Source: Stutzerimonas stutzeri (GTDB taxonomy: Bacteria > Pseudomonadota > Gammaproteobacteria > Pseudomonadales > Pseudomonadaceae). Taken from it: a DNA stretch of 64,000 nt. Location: contig NZ_JAMOIC010000005.1 of the NCBI RefSeq assembly GCF_024448895.1, positions 265,337-329,336 of the forward strand, read 5' to 3'. Below, piece by piece: positions 16,411-26,125 of this stretch (positions are counted from its first letter, which is position 1; each line of letters starts with the position of its first letter). The position numbers and the translations under genes are program-made. The notes under the pieces are model-generated. The model was not told where the DNA came from and did not search any database. It worked only from the letters and a program-made list of their open reading frames with translations.

Positions 16411-17385
16411 TTACTTGACCAGGCCGAACTCGGCAGCGAGTGCCTTGTAATCGACGACCTGCTTGTTGACGAACTCCTTGAGCTCATCGCCCGTCATCGA
16501 TAGAGGGAAGAGATCGCGCTGTTCGCGCAGCTTGGCGAAATCCTCATCGGCCAGCAGCGTGTCGAACTGGGTCTTCCACCAGTTGAAGTCCTCATCGCTG
16601 ACTTCCGGGCCCATGTAGAAGCCGCGGATCACCGGCCAGCTGATGTCGTAGCCCTGTTCCTTTGCGGTCGGGATTTCGGACATCTTGCCCGGCAGACGAT
16701 CATCGGACAGCACCGCGAGGATGCGGATCTTGCCGGCTTCGAGCTGGGGGGCGACTTCGCCCAGGCCGCTGCTGGTGACCTGAACGTGGCCGCCGAGCAT
16801 GGCAGTGAGGGTTTCACCGCCGCCTTCGAAGGCGACATAACGAAGCTTTTTCGGATCCACGCCAGCGGCGCGGGCGATCAGCGCGGTCTGCATCCAGTCC
16901 TGGCCGCCGATGGTGGCGCCAGCGCCGAAGACCACGCTGCTGGGGTCTTTCTTGACTGCATCAATCAGGTCGTCGAGGTCCTGATAGGGCGCATCTTCGC
17001 GGACCGAGATGGCGCCGTAATCGGTGCCGATGCCTGCCAGCCAACGCACGTTGGTTTCGTCATAGCGACCAAACTTGCCTTGCGCCAGGTTCAGCAGCGA
17101 GCCGCTGGAGAACGCCGTGATGGTCGCCGGATCCGAGGCGCGCTGGGCGATCACCGCGTTGTAGGCCACTGCGCCCACGCCGCCGGGCATGTAGGTCACA
17201 CGCATGGGCGACTTGAGCAGACCACCGTCTTTCAGGCCGCTCTGGGCCAGCTTGCAGGTCAGGTCGAAACCGCCGCCGGGCTTGGCGGGGGCGATGCACT
17301 CGGGGCGCTTGGGTTCGGCCATCAACTGACTGGAAAGCATCAGGCAGGTCGAGAGCAGGGCGAAACGACGCATTGCAGTTTTCAT
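16411..17385 (-). CDS. tctC: Tricarboxylate-binding periplasmic protein TctC
   Basis: A 324-residue solute-binding protein of the BugD/TctC family. Residues 1-23 are a signal peptide ending LMA. ECIAPAKPGGGFDLTCKL is the usual ligand-loop region, and a second conserved loop is GAGATIGGQDWMQTAL. Cys30 and Cys44 near the mature N-terminus may form a disulfide. The start has AAGGAGACACAC directly upstream. It is transcribed after the porin gene with a 34-base gap, making opdH-tctCBA-abrB one likely operon. Confidence 0.93.
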   Translation of the reverse strand: MKTAMRRFALLSTCLMLSSQLMAEPKRPECIAPAKPGGGFDLTCKLAQSGLKDGGLLKSPMRVTYMPGGVGAVAYNAVIAQRASDPATITAFSSGSLLNLAQGKFGRYDETNVRWLAGIGTDYGAISVREDAPYQDLDDLIDAVKKDPSSVVFGAGATIGGQDWMQTALIARAAGVDPKKLRYVAFEGGGETLTAMLGGHVQVTSSGLGEVAPQLEAGKIRILAVLSDDRLPGKMSEIPTAKEQGYDISWPVIRGFYMGPEVSDEDFNWWKTQFDTLLADEDFAKLREQRDLFPLSMTGDELKEFVNKQVVDYKALAAEFGLVK

Positions 17386-17419
17386 GTGTGTCTCCTTCTG
17401 TTTCTTATTGTGAGCGGCT

Positions 17420-18682
17420 TTACCAGATCGGCAGGCTGTAACTGACGATCAGGCGGTTTTCATCGGCATCGCGAGCAAAGTCGGAGCGAAACATGGCGTT
17501 GCGCATGCGCACGGCCACGTTCTTCAGCGGGCCGGTCTGCACCACGTACTTGAGTTCGATGTCGCGCTCCCACTCGCTGCCATTGCTGCCGCCGGCGTAT
17601 TCGGCGTTGTCGCCGGAAACATAGCGGGTGAGAAAGGTCAGGCCGGGGATCCCAAGGGATGCGAAGTTGTAGTCGTAGCGCGCCTGCCAGGAACGTTCGT
17701 CGGCGTTGGCGAAATCGTTGATCTGCACGAAATTGACCAGATAGGGATTGCTGCCATCGACGTAAGCGTAGCCGGTGTCGCCGCGCATCTGCTGGTAGGC
17801 GAGGCTGAGCTTGTGGCCGCCGAGGCTGTAGCCGACCATGCCGTTCCAGGCCTGGTTGTCGATCTTGCCGGCGTTTGCTGCGCCGGTGTCGTCGCTGATC
17901 ATCAGTCGCAGGTCGGCGGTCAACGCCGACTCTTCGCCGAGCGGGTGCGCCATCTGCAGATTGAAGAAATGCTGGCGATAGATGTCATCGAGCTCGGCAG
18001 CGTAGTAAGTGCCAGTGAGCTTTTCGCTGAAATCGTACCGGGCGCCGGCGAAGGTCAGATGGTCTGCTTCGGCGGCGCTGGAAAAGCGGCTGTTCTTGTT
18101 GTTCAGCTGCAGTTCCTGGGAATTGGTGGAGGCGCGGTCGATCACTTTGTCGAAGCGGCCACCGATCAGTGTGAGGCTTTCGATGTCCCGCGAAGTCAGC
18201 GTGCTTCCCTCGAATAACTGCGGCAATGTACGGCTATCACTCGCAGTGACAATCGGCATTTCCGGGAGATGCGTGCCGAAGCGCAGCTCGGTTTCGGAGA
18301 TTCTGGTTTTAGCGGTCAGCCCGAGACGGCTGAATTCATCCGGCGTGCCGCCATCATCCTGGACCGGAAGCAGGTCAGTGCCTGCGCGGCCGCCACCCGA
18401 GTCCAGCTTGACGCCGAGCATGCCAATGGCATCGAGACCAAAGCCCACGGTGCCTTCAGTGAAACCGGATTCGATATTGAGCAGAAAACCCTGGGACCAT
18501 TCTTCGCGTTTGGATTGGCCGTCGCCTTCGCGGAAATCGCGATTGAGGTAGATGTTCTGGGTTTGCAGGGTCGCGCTGCTGTCTTCGATGAAATCAGCCT
18601 GGGCCAAGGGCGCCAGCGAGGCAGCTGCGATTGCTAAGGCAAGACGAGCATGTGCAGGGTTGGTTCTGACGGCAGTCAGCAT
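17420..18682 (-). CDS. opdH: OprD-family outer-membrane porin, OpdH-like
   Basis: A 420-residue outer-membrane beta-barrel of the OprD substrate-specific channel family. A signal peptide ends AQA at about residue 30; the mature start DFIEDSSATLQTQNIYLNRDFR is diagnostic. The last residues SYSLPIW end in an aromatic, as needed for barrel assembly. Adjacent tctCBA and tctDE match the P. aeruginosa opdH locus, where OpdH transports tricarboxylates such as cis-aconitate; the symbol rests on that context. GGAG lies eight bases before the ATG at 18682. The longer frame to 18745 has no ribosome-binding site. Confidence 0.87.
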   Translation of the reverse strand: MLTAVRTNPAHARLALAIAAASLAPLAQADFIEDSSATLQTQNIYLNRDFREGDGQSKREEWSQGFLLNIESGFTEGTVGFGLDAIGMLGVKLDSGGGRAGTDLLPVQDDGGTPDEFSRLGLTAKTRISETELRFGTHLPEMPIVTASDSRTLPQLFEGSTLTSRDIESLTLIGGRFDKVIDRASTNSQELQLNNKNSRFSSAAEADHLTFAGARYDFSEKLTGTYYAAELDDIYRQHFFNLQMAHPLGEESALTADLRLMISDDTGAANAGKIDNQAWNGMVGYSLGGHKLSLAYQQMRGDTGYAYVDGSNPYLVNFVQINDFANADERSWQARYDYNFASLGIPGLTFLTRYVSGDNAEYAGGSNGSEWERDIELKYVVQTGPLKNVAVRMRNAMFRSDFARDADENRLIVSYSLPIW

Positions 18683-18860
18683 CCTAGAATCTCCACTATT
18701 GTTTTTGTTGTGACGGCCATGGGCCGTATAGGTGGATCTAGCCACCTGAGACCGATCCTAGGCGGCGAAACTTTCAGCAGGCTTTCAGCCTTGAAAGCAG
18801 CGCCTGGCGCGCCTTGCCGCTACACTGGCGGCCCGTTCCGTATGTGGCAGAGGACAGGCA

Positions 18861-19532
18861 ATGCGGATTCTTCTGGTCGAGGACCATCCCCAACTGGCTG
18901 AAAGCGTGGCGCAGGCGCTACGCGCCAGCGGATGGACCGTGGACCTGCTCAATGACGGCGTTGCGGCGGACCTGGCGCTCTCCACCGAGGACTACGCGCT
19001 GGCGATTCTCGATGTGGGCCTGCCCAGGCTCGACGGCTTTCAGGTGCTGGCGCGCCTGCGCGAACGGGGGAAGACGCTGCCCGTACTGATGCTCACGGCG
19101 CGCAGCGATGTCACCGATCGGGTGCATGGCCTGAATCTGGGCGCGGACGATTATCTGGCAAAACCCTTCGAGCTCTCGGAGCTGGAGGCGCGGGTCAAGG
19201 CATTGCTGCGGCGCAGCGTGGCGGCGGGCGAGCGTCAGCAGAGCTGCGGTCCACTGGTCTATGACCTGGACGCGCGGCGCTTCAGTCTCGACCGGCAAGC
19301 GCTGAGCCTGACCTCTCGCGAGCAGGGCGTGCTGGAGGCGCTGATCACCCGGCCCGGACGGGTGATGAGCAAGGATCAGCTGGCAGCTCAGGTATTTGGC
19401 CTGGACGAGGATGCCAGTGCCGATGCCATCGAGATCTACGTACATCGTCTGCGCAAGAAACTCGAAGGCAGCGCCGTGCGCATCGTGACCTTCCGAGGAC
19501 TCGGCTATCTACTGGAGAGCATGGATGCCTGA
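18861..19532 (+). CDS. tctD: Response regulator TctD
   Basis: A 223-residue OmpR-family regulator. The receiver domain (1-115) has acidic residues at 7-8, phospho-acceptor Asp51 (AILDVGLP) and the conserved Lys in DYLAKPF. The C-terminal winged-helix domain (about 125-220) contains LTSREQGVLEAL and IEIYVHRLRKKL. AGAGGACAGG precedes the ATG. It is divergent from the porin-tct operon and overlaps tctE by 8 bases, so it should activate tctCBA in response to an external tricarboxylate. Confidence 0.93.
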   Translation: MRILLVEDHPQLAESVAQALRASGWTVDLLNDGVAADLALSTEDYALAILDVGLPRLDGFQVLARLRERGKTLPVLMLTARSDVTDRVHGLNLGADDYLAKPFELSELEARVKALLRRSVAAGERQQSCGPLVYDLDARRFSLDRQALSLTSREQGVLEALITRPGRVMSKDQLAAQVFGLDEDASADAIEIYVHRLRKKLEGSAVRIVTFRGLGYLLESMDA

Positions 19533-20940
19533 CGAGGCTCCGCGCGCCGGCAGTCTGCGTGCCGGGCTGCTGCTTCGGTTGGCGGTGCTGCTGGCGCTGT
19601 TGCTGCTTTTCAGCGGCTGGAGCGCCTATTGGAACGGCCGCGCCGCCGCTGACACCGCTTACGACCGTACCTTGCTGGCCTCGGCCCGCGCCATTGCCGA
19701 TGGCCTGGTCGCCAATGACGGCCAGCTGCGTGCCAACGTGCCCTACGTCGCGCTGGACACCTTTGCCTACGACAGCGCTGGACGAATCTACTATCAGGTG
19801 CTCGATACCGAAGGCCTGCTTGTCAGCGGCTACGAGGCTCTGCCGGCACCAGGGCCGAAGGTCCTGCGCACCGATGACTATCCGGCGCTGGCGCGCTTCT
19901 ACGACGGTGAGTTCAAGGGGGAGGGCGTGCGGCTGGTCAGCCTGCTGCAGCCGGTCAGCGAGCCGGAGCTCACTGGCATCGCCGAGATTCGCGTCGCCGA
20001 AACGCTGGGCGCGCGTGAACGCATGGCCCGCAGTCTGCTGGTGGATACGCTATGGCGGGTCGGTCTGCTGGCGGTCGCTGCGCTGGTTCTTGTGTGGCTG
20101 GCGGTCAGCGCGGCACTGCGGCCCTTGGGCAAGCTCAGCGAGGCGGTCGAGTTGCGCCAGACGGACGATCTTCGTCCGCTGCCAATGGTCACGGTACAGC
20201 GCGAACTCAAGCCCCTGGTGGCGGCGCTCAATCACTTCACCGAGCGGCTGCGCGCGCAGTTCGAACGTCAGGCGCAGTTCATTGCCGACGCCGCGCATGA
20301 GCTGCGTACGCCACTGGCGGCGCTCAAGGCGCGAATCGAGCTTGGCCTGCGCGAGCAGCAACCGCAGCGCTGGCAGGAAACCCTTGAGGAAGCCGAGGCG
20401 CACACCGATCGGGTGATCCATCTGGCCAACCAGCTGTTGTCACTGGCGCGTATCGAAAGTGGCGCGCAGTCGATCGCCGAAGGTGGTGCACAGCGCCTCG
20501 ACCTCAGCCAGCTGGCCCGCGAGCTGGGCCTGGCCATGGCGGCGCTCGCCTACAAACGGGGTGTTGCGCTGGCGCTCGAAGCAGACGAGCCGGTGTGGAT
20601 CGACGGCGAACCGACCCTGCTCAGCGAGCTGCTGAGCAATCTGCTGGACAACGCGCTGGCTCACACGCCCAGCGGCGGCAATGTGGTCCTGCGGGTCAGG
20701 CAGGAGGGCGTGCTGGAAGTCGAAGACGACGGGCCGGGCATTGCCCCGCAGGAGCGTGAAAAAGTCTTCGCGCGCTTCTACCGGGTGCAGCAGCAAGGGC
20801 AGGGTGCGGGGCTCGGCCTCGCCATCGTCGGTGAAATCAGCCGCGCCCATCGGGCTACCATCGAACTCGATCAGGGCGAGTCGGGTGGCTTGCTGGTCAA
20901 GGTGCGGTTCCCGGCCTTAGCCGCAAACTCAGCTGTCTGA
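19525..20940 (+). CDS. tctE: Sensor histidine kinase TctE
   Basis: A 471-residue inner-membrane kinase. TM1 is at about 13-36, a periplasmic sensor domain (2CSK/TctE-N type) at about 40-170, and TM2 at about 176-198. The HisKA box ADAAHELRTPL puts the phospho-His at 258. HATPase motifs are NLLDNALAHTP, EDDGPGI and GAGLGLAIV. It overlaps tctD by 8 bases and its 3' end overlaps the convergent GGDEF gene by 12 bases. Confidence 0.93.
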   Translation: MPDEAPRAGSLRAGLLLRLAVLLALLLLFSGWSAYWNGRAAADTAYDRTLLASARAIADGLVANDGQLRANVPYVALDTFAYDSAGRIYYQVLDTEGLLVSGYEALPAPGPKVLRTDDYPALARFYDGEFKGEGVRLVSLLQPVSEPELTGIAEIRVAETLGARERMARSLLVDTLWRVGLLAVAALVLVWLAVSAALRPLGKLSEAVELRQTDDLRPLPMVTVQRELKPLVAALNHFTERLRAQFERQAQFIADAAHELRTPLAALKARIELGLREQQPQRWQETLEEAEAHTDRVIHLANQLLSLARIESGAQSIAEGGAQRLDLSQLARELGLAMAALAYKRGVALALEADEPVWIDGEPTLLSELLSNLLDNALAHTPSGGNVVLRVRQEGVLEVEDDGPGIAPQEREKVFARFYRVQQQGQGAGLGLAIVGEISRAHRATIELDQGESGGLLVKVRFPALAANSAV

Positions 20941-22845
20941 ACGCTCCATGGCCTGAAGTGGCTCGGCAACTACTACCTGGTTACGCCCGTTGTGCTTGGC
21001 TTGGTAGAGCGCCGCATCGGCAGCCGCAAGCAGTTGCGCCGGCGTACGTTGGGCCGGCGGCTGCAGGGTCGCCACGCCGATGCTGATGGTCAGCTGAAGC
21101 CGGGTTTCACCACAGCGCGGTTGCAGCGCCGCCACGGCGGCGCGGATGCGTTCGGCCTGTTCGGCGGCCTCGGTAGCATCTATGCCCGGCAGCGTGATGA
21201 CGAACTCTTCACCACCGTAACGGGCCACCACATCGCCGGCGCGCTGGCCATGGTGCTTGAGGGTGTCGGCAACCAGACGCAGGCATTCATCGCCGAACGG
21301 ATGGCCGTAGGTGTCGTTGACGCGCTTGAAGTGGTCGATGTCCAGCAGCAGCACCGAAAGCGGCATCTCGATACGCTGCGCGCGGCGGATCTCCTCGTCG
21401 ATCATCACGTCGAAATGACCTCGGTTGGATAATTGCGTCAGGGCGTCGGTAATGCTGAGGCGGGTGAGCTGCTCATTGACCATCTCCAGACCTCGCTTGG
21501 CATCCTCCAGCGCCCGGGTGCGTTCGTACACGCGCGCTTCGAGCGCCTCATTGGCCCGCATCTGCACATCGAGGGCCTGCTGCTGCGCCTGCAGTCGCGA
21601 CTCACGTTCGATGGCCAGCGCCTCGGAGGCGTGCAGCACGCTTTGCTGCGCGAGGATGCGGCGTTCGCGCTCCACGTTGATGCGCTGGGCCAGCGCCATA
21701 GAAAGCAGCACGAACTCGGCAAACATGCCAATCAGCTGGCCATACAAAGTCAAGGTATTCAGCGGCAGCACGCCTTCAAGTGCAAGCAGATGTGCGATGG
21801 TTGCGATCAGCAGCGTCGACCAGGCGATAGCGAACAAGCGCGCCGAGGGGTTACCCCGGAGCCACAGGCTGATGACCGCCGCCATGGTCAGAACGCAATG
21901 AACCAGCGCCATCGTTTCGCTGGCGAGATAACGCGTGAGTGTCGGGGCGAGCAGGATGAGCATGATCGCCGTCGCCCAGTACACCATCAACACCCAGGTC
22001 ACCAGCCAGACCCAGCCACCATAACGACGGATGCTCAGGAAGCGTGTTGCGAACACCAGTGGAGTAAAGAAACACAGCGCAGCGGAAAGGCCATAGAAGC
22101 GCCGGGCGATGAGTGTTTCCGGCCACAAGAACAACTGGCCGAACCCGGTGATCGCCACAACATAAAACAGGGCGCTGAGTAGATAGAGAACGTAGAGCAG
22201 ATAGCTCAGGTCGCGGGTAAACACGAACAGGCTGCTGTTATAGAGCAGGATCACCAGCATGCCTCCAAAGAACAGGCTGATCATCGCCACGTCCTTGATC
22301 TTGCCGGCAACGAAGCCTGGTTCGTCGGATATGACCAGCGGCACCGCCATCATGCCCCAGGTTTGCAGGTGCATGTACACCACTGCGTGTTCGCCGGCCT
22401 TCACCTCCAGTGGGAACACCAGATTCAGATCCGCTACGGGCTGTTCACGCATCGGCACGTGATCTCCGGCGCGCATCAATGGCCCCCATTCATCTTCGGC
22501 AGGGAAGAACAGCCGTAGCTGCACCTCGTCAAGGACAGGCCACTTCAGGCTCAGGAACCAGCGGTCGTCACCGGTGTTATCGCGATCGACAGCGAAGCGC
22601 AACCACACGCCTTCCTTCTGCTTTCCCAGATTCGGTTTTTGCAAGGGTTGCCATGACCAGTTGGCGTTGTGCGCCGTCTCGAAATCGGCGTCACGGTGGC
22701 CGGGCACCCATTCGATGGTGCCAGCCTTGAGGGCTGCGCGTCCCTCATGGACCATGCTGGGCGCAATTGCCGCGATCGCCTGATTCGAGATCAAGCCGGC
22801 AAGTGCGCTGAGCAGGCAAAAGAGCAGGAGCAGGCGTGATCGCAT
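20929..22845 (-). CDS. 7TM-sensor diguanylate cyclase (7TMR-DISM, GGDEF)
   Basis: About 638 residues. A signal peptide (MRSRLLLLFCLLSALAGL) is followed by a periplasmic 7TMR-DISMED2-type jelly-roll domain (about 35-170, with WLRFAVDRDNT and VVYMHLQTW). Seven helices lie at about 180-380, a coiled coil at about 385-460, and a GGDEF domain follows. GGEEF is intact and an RAGD I-site lies five residues upstream, so it should be an active, feedback-inhibited cyclase. The ligand is unknown; the DISMED2 fold suggests a carbohydrate or carboxylate. Start choice is weak: ATG 22845 gives a clean signal peptide but no good ribosome-binding site, and TTG 22923 is the alternative. Confidence 0.85.
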   Translation of the reverse strand: MRSRLLLLFCLLSALAGLISNQAIAAIAPSMVHEGRAALKAGTIEWVPGHRDADFETAHNANWSWQPLQKPNLGKQKEGVWLRFAVDRDNTGDDRWFLSLKWPVLDEVQLRLFFPAEDEWGPLMRAGDHVPMREQPVADLNLVFPLEVKAGEHAVVYMHLQTWGMMAVPLVISDEPGFVAGKIKDVAMISLFFGGMLVILLYNSSLFVFTRDLSYLLYVLYLLSALFYVVAITGFGQLFLWPETLIARRFYGLSAALCFFTPLVFATRFLSIRRYGGWVWLVTWVLMVYWATAIMLILLAPTLTRYLASETMALVHCVLTMAAVISLWLRGNPSARLFAIAWSTLLIATIAHLLALEGVLPLNTLTLYGQLIGMFAEFVLLSMALAQRINVERERRILAQQSVLHASEALAIERESRLQAQQQALDVQMRANEALEARVYERTRALEDAKRGLEMVNEQLTRLSITDALTQLSNRGHFDVMIDEEIRRAQRIEMPLSVLLLDIDHFKRVNDTYGHPFGDECLRLVADTLKHHGQRAGDVVARYGGEEFVITLPGIDATEAAEQAERIRAAVAALQPRCGETRLQLTISIGVATLQPPAQRTPAQLLAAADAALYQAKHNGRNQVVVAEPLQAMERSDS

Positions 22846-23013
22846 CAAGCGCAAAGTCTCATCTTGCGACCCCGCCGCTACGCTAGGCGGGCGTGAGGGT
22901 CTAGCAGTGGTAATGGCCTTCAAAAGATACGGCTAATGTCGCTTTGATACCACCGCCAGACCTGCCAAAGGCTTGTCCACCTATCGGAACGGACGCAAGA
23001 ACTATAGCCCCGC

Positions 23014-24600
23014 CTATCCGCGTCGCCGTGTCCAGAATTGTTGAACCAGCATTTCCATGCTGTCAGCCAACTGAGCAACACCCGTAGCAGTTTCCCGGCC
23101 GCGCAGGCCTCGTTCCACATGTTGGTCAGAGCCACTGCGAATGCTCACAATATTCTGATTAATGTTTTCGCTCACGGCACTTTGCTCTTCGACGGCCGAT
23201 GCGATCTGCAGGCTCATATCACTAATCTCGTTCACCCGATTGTTGATGCCCTGAAGTGAACGAGCTGCTTGCTCGGCCTGCTCGACGCTTTCCATCGCTT
23301 GTTCACGACTGCGCTGCATTACCTGCACTGCCTGCCGTGCGCCGCCTTGCAGGGCTGCGATCATCGCATTGATTTCCTGGGTCGACTGCTGGGTGCGCGA
23401 TGCCAAGCTGCGAACCTCGTCCGCGACCACAGCGAAACCTCGGCCTTGTTCGCCAGCCCGGGCCGCCTCGATGGCGGCGTTGAGTGCCAACAGGTTGGTC
23501 TGCTCGGCGATGCCGCGAATGACGTCCAGAACCTTGGTGATGTCTTTGCTGTGTGCCTCCAGTTCGTGAATGACGTCCCCGGCCTGCTGAATGTCCTGAG
23601 CCAGTCGGCCGATGGCCACGCCGGTGCGGTTGACTACATCAGTACCCGTCGCCGCTTCGCTATTGGCTCGGCTGGCCGCTTCGGCGGTGCGCTGGGCGTT
23701 GCTGGCGACTTCCTGGATGCTCATTGCCATTTGATTGATAGCCGTCGCCACCTGATCGGTTTCGCTCTGCTGGCGGGATGCGCTTTGCGCGCTGCTATCC
23801 ATGGCACCTACGAGCTCGCGGGCATGCAGGCTCAACTGACGAGAGGCATCCCCGATTCGTCCGACCATAGCCCCCGCTTCGGTTTCGAGCAGCTTCATAG
23901 CGAAGCTTATCTGCCCGAACTCATCGCGGCGGCCGGTGTAGACCAGTTGGCCAACCGCATCGTTGCCCACCTGGCGCGCCTGTTCAGCAAGACGCTGCAA
24001 CGGTGCCAGTGCCATCCAAGCAAGACTGCCGGCGCCTAATGCAGCCGCCGCCGCAGTCGCTAACGTAACCACCAAGCCTGCTCCACCCAACAGCCCGCCC
24101 GCGACAACAAAGGGCACGGTGCCCAGCGCCGCGAGCAGGGCCACCCGGCTGCGCACGGTGAAGGGTGCCCGACGCAGTGCAGCGGGAGGGCGTTTTTCCT
24201 TCAGTTGCGCGTACAACTTCTCGGCCGCGGCTACCTGAGCGGCCTGAGGTTTGGTCCGTACCGATTGATATTCGACCACTTTTCCGTTGCGGCTGATGGG
24301 CGTGACGAAAGCGCTGACCCAGTAGTGGTCGCCATTCTTGCAACGGTTTTTCACCATGCCCATCCACGATTTGCCGGCGCGAACGCTGGACCACAAATCA
24401 CCGAATGCTTCGGGCGGCATTTCAGGGTGGCGGACTATGTTGTGGTGCTGACCCAGCAGTTCGTTCTCTTCGAAACCGCTGATCTTTATAAAGTCGGGGT
24501 TTACGTAGGTGATGTCGCCGTTGAGGTCGGTGGTGGACAGTATGTTGGCTGTCTCACTGAATGAGACGTCGCGTCCGGTAATCGGGAGGTTCAGGCGCAT
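23014..24600 (-). CDS. Aer-like methyl-accepting chemotaxis receptor with PAS domain
   Basis: A 528-residue receptor. An N-terminal PAS domain at about 5-110 ([37 protein letters not shown]) has the layout of Aer, which senses redox through FAD. A basic linker and two adjacent membrane helices at about 150-195 follow, with no periplasmic domain. A HAMP-like segment and the coiled-coil signalling domain complete it; the hairpin tip is [19 protein letters not shown]. No C-terminal CheR-binding pentapeptide is seen. The start at 24600 has only a weak GAGAAA upstream; the frame is open to 24780 but that extension is unlike the family. Confidence 0.85.
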   Translation of the reverse strand: MRLNLPITGRDVSFSETANILSTTDLNGDITYVNPDFIKISGFEENELLGQHHNIVRHPEMPPEAFGDLWSSVRAGKSWMGMVKNRCKNGDHYWVSAFVTPISRNGKVVEYQSVRTKPQAAQVAAAEKLYAQLKEKRPPAALRRAPFTVRSRVALLAALGTVPFVVAGGLLGGAGLVVTLATAAAAALGAGSLAWMALAPLQRLAEQARQVGNDAVGQLVYTGRRDEFGQISFAMKLLETEAGAMVGRIGDASRQLSLHARELVGAMDSSAQSASRQQSETDQVATAINQMAMSIQEVASNAQRTAEAASRANSEAATGTDVVNRTGVAIGRLAQDIQQAGDVIHELEAHSKDITKVLDVIRGIAEQTNLLALNAAIEAARAGEQGRGFAVVADEVRSLASRTQQSTQEINAMIAALQGGARQAVQVMQRSREQAMESVEQAEQAARSLQGINNRVNEISDMSLQIASAVEEQSAVSENINQNIVSIRSGSDQHVERGLRGRETATGVAQLADSMEMLVQQFWTRRRG

Positions 24601-24807
24601 GGTGGGTTTCTCGGGTCTACATGAATGTGTCGCCACGGACGTCTTGACCGATACCCAGGCGGGCGCATCGCGCATTCCCTGCCACTCACCTCGCGATGAA
24701 TCCACGGACTTCCAAACGGTTCCTATCTTTCTTGGTCGTGTAAAGCCCGTACAAAAAACCGGGTGATGGCTCTGTGCCATGCGCGGATCTTATACGTTAA
24801 ATCGTGC

Positions 24808-24838
24808 TTGTACAGTTATTTGTACAGTTTCTGTATAG
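24808..24838. promoter_or_regulatory. Three TGTAYAG direct repeats upstream of the TRAP operon
   Basis: TTGTACAGTT occurs at 24808-24817 and 24820-24829, followed by TGTATAG at 24832-24838. The units sit about one helical turn apart on one face of the DNA, as expected for a multi-dimer operator. The remainder of the 436-base gap (24601-25036) shows no gene. The binding protein is unknown to me. Confidence 0.35.
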
Positions 24839-25036
24839 GTATCCGGGATTTGTTCCCAGCGCGAGTAACACTCAGCCTTCAGATAGGTCTGATCCGGAGA
24901 ATCACAATCAGATGATGAGCCTCGAGTTGCGGTCCAAGCTGTTACCGACGCAGCGGCCTGCTAGACTCCGGACTTCTCGTCAGGCTCACGAGGTCGGCGG
25001 GGCAAATTCCAAAACAACCAATAAAGGAGTGAATCC

Positions 25037-26002
25037 ATGAAAGGCAAATCCTTGGCATGGATATTTTCCGCCGCATTGGCGGGGACTGGTCTGAGCGGTG
25101 TGGCTCAGGCGCAAGAGAAATTCGTGACCATCGGTACCGGTGGTCAGACTGGCGTTTACTACGTAGCCGGTCAGTCGATCTGCCGTTTCGTCAACCGTAA
25201 CGCCGAGGATCTGAAGTGCAACGCTCCGGCAAGCGGCGGCGGCGTGGCGAACGTGAACGGTCTGCGCAGCGGTGAGTTCAACTTCGGCATCATGCAGTCC
25301 GATCACCAGTACAAGGCGATGGAAGGTGTGGCTCCTTTCGAGAGCGAAGGCAAAATGGACGACATCCGTGCCGTCTTCTCGCTGCAGAGCGAAGTCTTCA
25401 CAGTCCTGGCGCGCCGTGACGCCAACATCAAGGGTCTGGATGACCTCAAGGGCAAGCGCGTCAACATCGGCAATCCAGGTTCCGGTCAGCGCGACACCCT
25501 CGAAGAAATTATGAAGGAAAAAGGCTGGGACAAGTCGGCCTTCAGCCTCGCTGCTGAACTCAAGCCGGCCGAACAGGCCAGCGCGCTGGGCGACAACAAC
25601 ATCGATGCCATGACCTACTTCGTCGGTCATCCCAATGGCGCGATTCAGGAAGCCACCACCACTGTAGATGCCGTTCTGGTGCCAATCACCGGGCCGGAAA
25701 TCGACAAGCTGCTGGCCGACAAGACCTATTACACCAAGGCTGAAATCCCTGGCGGTCTGTACAAGGGCAACGACAATGCCACGCAGTCCATCGGTGGCAA
25801 GGCGGTTCTGTCGACTACTGCCAAGGTTGATGCCGAAGTGGTCTACCAGCTGGTGAAGTCAGTATTCGAGAACATCGAGCGCTTCCAGCGTCTGCACCCT
25901 GCGTTCAAGGACCTGAAGCCGGAAGACATGATCAAGGTAGGTCTGTCGGCCCCGTTGCATGAAGGTGCCGAGCGCTACTACAAGGAACGTGGCTGGATGT
26001 AA
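25037..26002 (+). CDS. TAXI-family TRAP transporter solute-binding protein
   Basis: A 321-residue periplasmic binding protein of the TAXI branch of TRAP transporters. A signal peptide ends AQA at about residue 26. The mature protein begins with FVTIGTGGQTGVYYVAGQSIC, the hallmark TAXI motif. Lobe features include GVANVNGLRSGEFNFGIMQSD and GKRVNIGNPGSGQRDT. AAAGGAGTGAATCC gives a strong start. It is followed, after an attenuator-like hairpin, by the fused permease. TAXI ligands are mostly uncharacterised (amino or organic acids in known cases), so none is assigned. Confidence 0.92.
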   Translation: MKGKSLAWIFSAALAGTGLSGVAQAQEKFVTIGTGGQTGVYYVAGQSICRFVNRNAEDLKCNAPASGGGVANVNGLRSGEFNFGIMQSDHQYKAMEGVAPFESEGKMDDIRAVFSLQSEVFTVLARRDANIKGLDDLKGKRVNIGNPGSGQRDTLEEIMKEKGWDKSAFSLAAELKPAEQASALGDNNIDAMTYFVGHPNGAIQEATTTVDAVLVPITGPEIDKLLADKTYYTKAEIPGGLYKGNDNATQSIGGKAVLSTTAKVDAEVVYQLVKSVFENIERFQRLHPAFKDLKPEDMIKVGLSAPLHEGAERYYKERGWM

Positions 26003-26059
26003 CGGCCAGCTCGCCCGCTCCTCTCGAGTGGCGGGCCTGCCGTCCGCGGCTTTCGTCTG

Positions 26060-26089
26060 AAAACCCGTGCGCCTCGCGCCACGGGTTTT
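26060..26089 (+). terminator. Attenuator hairpin between TAXI binding protein and permease
   Basis: AAAACCCGTG (26060-26069) pairs perfectly with CACGGGTTTT (26080-26089). The stem ends in a T-tract, so it can terminate most transcripts after the binding-protein gene and let a minority continue into the permease, giving binding protein in excess. Confidence 0.75.
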
Positions 26090-26125
26090 CGCGGTTCCGT
26101 TACCTGAAAAAACAGGCCACATTTC

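Noticed and set aside
24601-24780. A 60-codon N-terminal extension of the Aer-like receptor.
   Set aside because: PAS-type Aer proteins begin a few residues before the PAS fold; the extension is cysteine/arginine-rich and unlike the family.
24808-24838. LexA (SOS) box in the TGTACAG repeats.
   Set aside because: A LexA box needs CTGT-N8-ACAG. The repeats here are direct and do not fit that spacing.
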